A model generated the notes under the pieces. The model searched no databases. It was not told where the DNA came from and saw nothing but the letters and a program-made list of their open reading frames with translations. The translations under genes and the position numbers were made by a program. From contig JAEUQC010000025.1 of NCBI GenBank assembly GCA_016789905.1, forward strand, positions 22,387 through 86,386: a stretch of 64,000 bases of DNA, read 5' to 3'. Positions within the stretch are counted from its first letter, which is position 1; the number at the start of each line of letters is the position of its first letter. Positions 63,269-64,000 of this stretch are shown in pieces. This stretch comes from Bryobacterales bacterium. Lineage in GTDB: Bacteria; Acidobacteriota; Terriglobia; Bryobacterales; Bryobacteraceae.

Positions 63269-64000
63269 TAGTAACTGGATTATTGAAAAAACCGCCACCC
63301 GTCGCCGTGATCACCACATACTGTTTCCCATCCCGCGCCTCATAAGTAATCGGCGTCGCCTCCGCCGCCCCCGGCAGCCGCACCGTCCAAACTTCCTTCC
63401 CCGTCTTCGCCTCAAACGCCCTAAACCGCGCGTCATCCGTCGCCCCCACAAACACCAGCCCGCCCGCCGTCACAATCGTCCCCCCGTTCCCCGGCCGCCC
63501 CGTATTGTTCTTCCCCTCCGGCAAGTTATCCGTCACCCCCAGCCGAGACCTCCATGCAATATCCCCCGTATTCACATTCACCGCCACCAGTTCCCCCCAC
63601 GGCGGCTGCTGGCACGGCAACTGCTGCGGCCCCATCCCTCTAACACTAAACCGCCCCCCGCCCGGAAAGCCTTCATACGGCCCCCCAGGGTCCACCCGGT
63701 TCCCCTGCCCCGCCCCCACCGCAGGCCCCGCCGCCCGGTCATGGTCCCGCAACCCCGACACCTGCCCCAGTTCATTCACATTCGCAAACAGCAACCCCAT
63801 CTCCGGATGCACCGACACCCCGCCCCAGTTCACGCCCCCATGGGTCCCCGGAAACTGTACCCGCAGCCGGTTATACGCCGGCGGTAGATACGGCCCGCCC
63901 GTCTGCATCCCTTCCAACAACTTCCGGCACCGCGCTTCCAACTCCGGCGTCACCGTCGCCACCTCTTCCTTCGAAAACGTCATCCGCGAAAGCGGCGGCG
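63234..64000 (-). CDS. PQQ-dependent dehydrogenase, C-terminal part (cut by the window end)
   Basis: The frame stays open to the last base, so the N-terminus is outside the window. The visible 255 residues show quinoprotein glucose-dehydrogenase-like blades: GVNWGGVSVHPEMGLLFANVNELG, AVNVNTGDIAWRSRLG, NTGRPGNGGTIVTAGGLVFVGATDDARFRAFEAKTGKEVW and DGKQYVVITATGGG. NNTGRPGNGG with the downstream FVGAT is typical of the membrane or soluble glucose/alcohol dehydrogenase propeller end. The upstream PPLSR-type residues remain in frame. It precedes the FG-GAP gene on the same strand. Confidence 0.85.
   Translation of the reverse strand, partial: PPLSRMTFSKEEVATVTPELEARCRKLLEGMQTGGPYLPPAYNRLRVQFPGTHGGVNWGGVSVHPEMGLLFANVNELGQVSGLRDHDRAAGPAVGAGQGNRVDPGGPYEGFPGGGRFSVRGMGPQQLPCQQPPWGELVAVNVNTGDIAWRSRLGVTDNLPEGKNNTGRPGNGGTIVTAGGLVFVGATDDARFRAFEAKTGKEVWTVRLPGAAEATPITYEARDGKQYVVITATGGGFFNNPVTNDAIVAYRLER

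Noticed and set aside
1..64000. Mobile elements, prophage genes or tRNA/rRNA genes.
   Set aside because: I saw no transposase, integrase or terminal-repeat signatures and no cloverleaf-like tRNA sequence in the intergenic gaps; a dedicated scan could still find a weak tRNA.

Overview
The window looks like a piece of chromosome from a high-GC, Gram-negative Acidobacteriota bacterium close to Solibacter/Bryobacter. The main pointers are three tandem proteins carrying the TIGR03437-type domain known from Solibacter paralogue families, an Oar-like TonB-dependent receptor with an N-terminal carboxypeptidase-regulatory domain, and PQQ dehydrogenase/cytochrome c pairs. The taxonomic call is inference from gene content; no 16S rRNA gene or tRNA was seen.

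Layout. 1-5582: a truncated HExxH protein, a TlpA-like redoxin, an orphan sugar-binding lipoprotein, two unknown proteins and an oligopeptidase B. 5607-12252: tightly packed ROK kinase, xylulokinase, priA, GNAT, mscL and a TrmH-type rRNA/tRNA methylase. 12261-18400: gamma-glutamyltransferase, a small NTF2-like protein, glcE-glcF (no glcD in the window) and an esterase. 18427-25308 (minus strand): kdgK, sugar-acid dehydratase and a secreted beta-propeller/phosphoesterase, then dusB-rnhA. 25382-31505: a Pro-rich glycine-zipper lipoprotein, a cytochrome c/PQQ dehydrogenase pair and a membrane-embedded patatin-like protein. 31736-36014: a TonB-dependent receptor followed by a seven-CXXCH cytochrome. 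36082-39864: queD plus a transglutaminase / alpha-E / circularly permuted ATP-grasp set. 40042-42876: a PIG-L deacetylase head to head with the RNase P RNA gene. 42919-45761: dciA-like, gatC, gatA and sodA.

45751-52060 (minus strand) is a compact carotenoid operon: crtE, crtI, crtB, a membrane-fused sulfite-oxidase-family molybdoenzyme, a CrtQ-like glycosyltransferase and a CrtO-like acyltransferase, with most junctions overlapping. The set predicts a glycosylated, acylated carotenoid. The molybdoenzyme is an unexpected member. Divergently transcribed beside it, a yybP-ykoY (Mn2+) riboswitch at about 52173-52290 precedes htpX-terC. Its 3' P1 strand is perfectly complementary (11 nt) to a segment immediately upstream of the htpX Shine-Dalgarno sequence, so a switching mechanism can be read from the sequence. 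An arsR-arsM unit follows, with a 7-10-7 inverted repeat as candidate operator.

55573-64000 is a paralogue array on the minus strand: the C-terminal part of a PQQ dehydrogenase, an FG-GAP-like beta-propeller protein, a 63-residue remnant ORF, three tandem secreted TIGR03437-like proteins (the last interrupted by an in-frame TAA) and a shortened FG-GAP paralogue. About 430 bp of the first and third TIGR03437 copies are about 96% identical by hand count, with sharp edges, which suggests recent gene conversion. This array, the carotenoid/molybdoenzyme operon and the riboswitch are the most interesting parts of the window.
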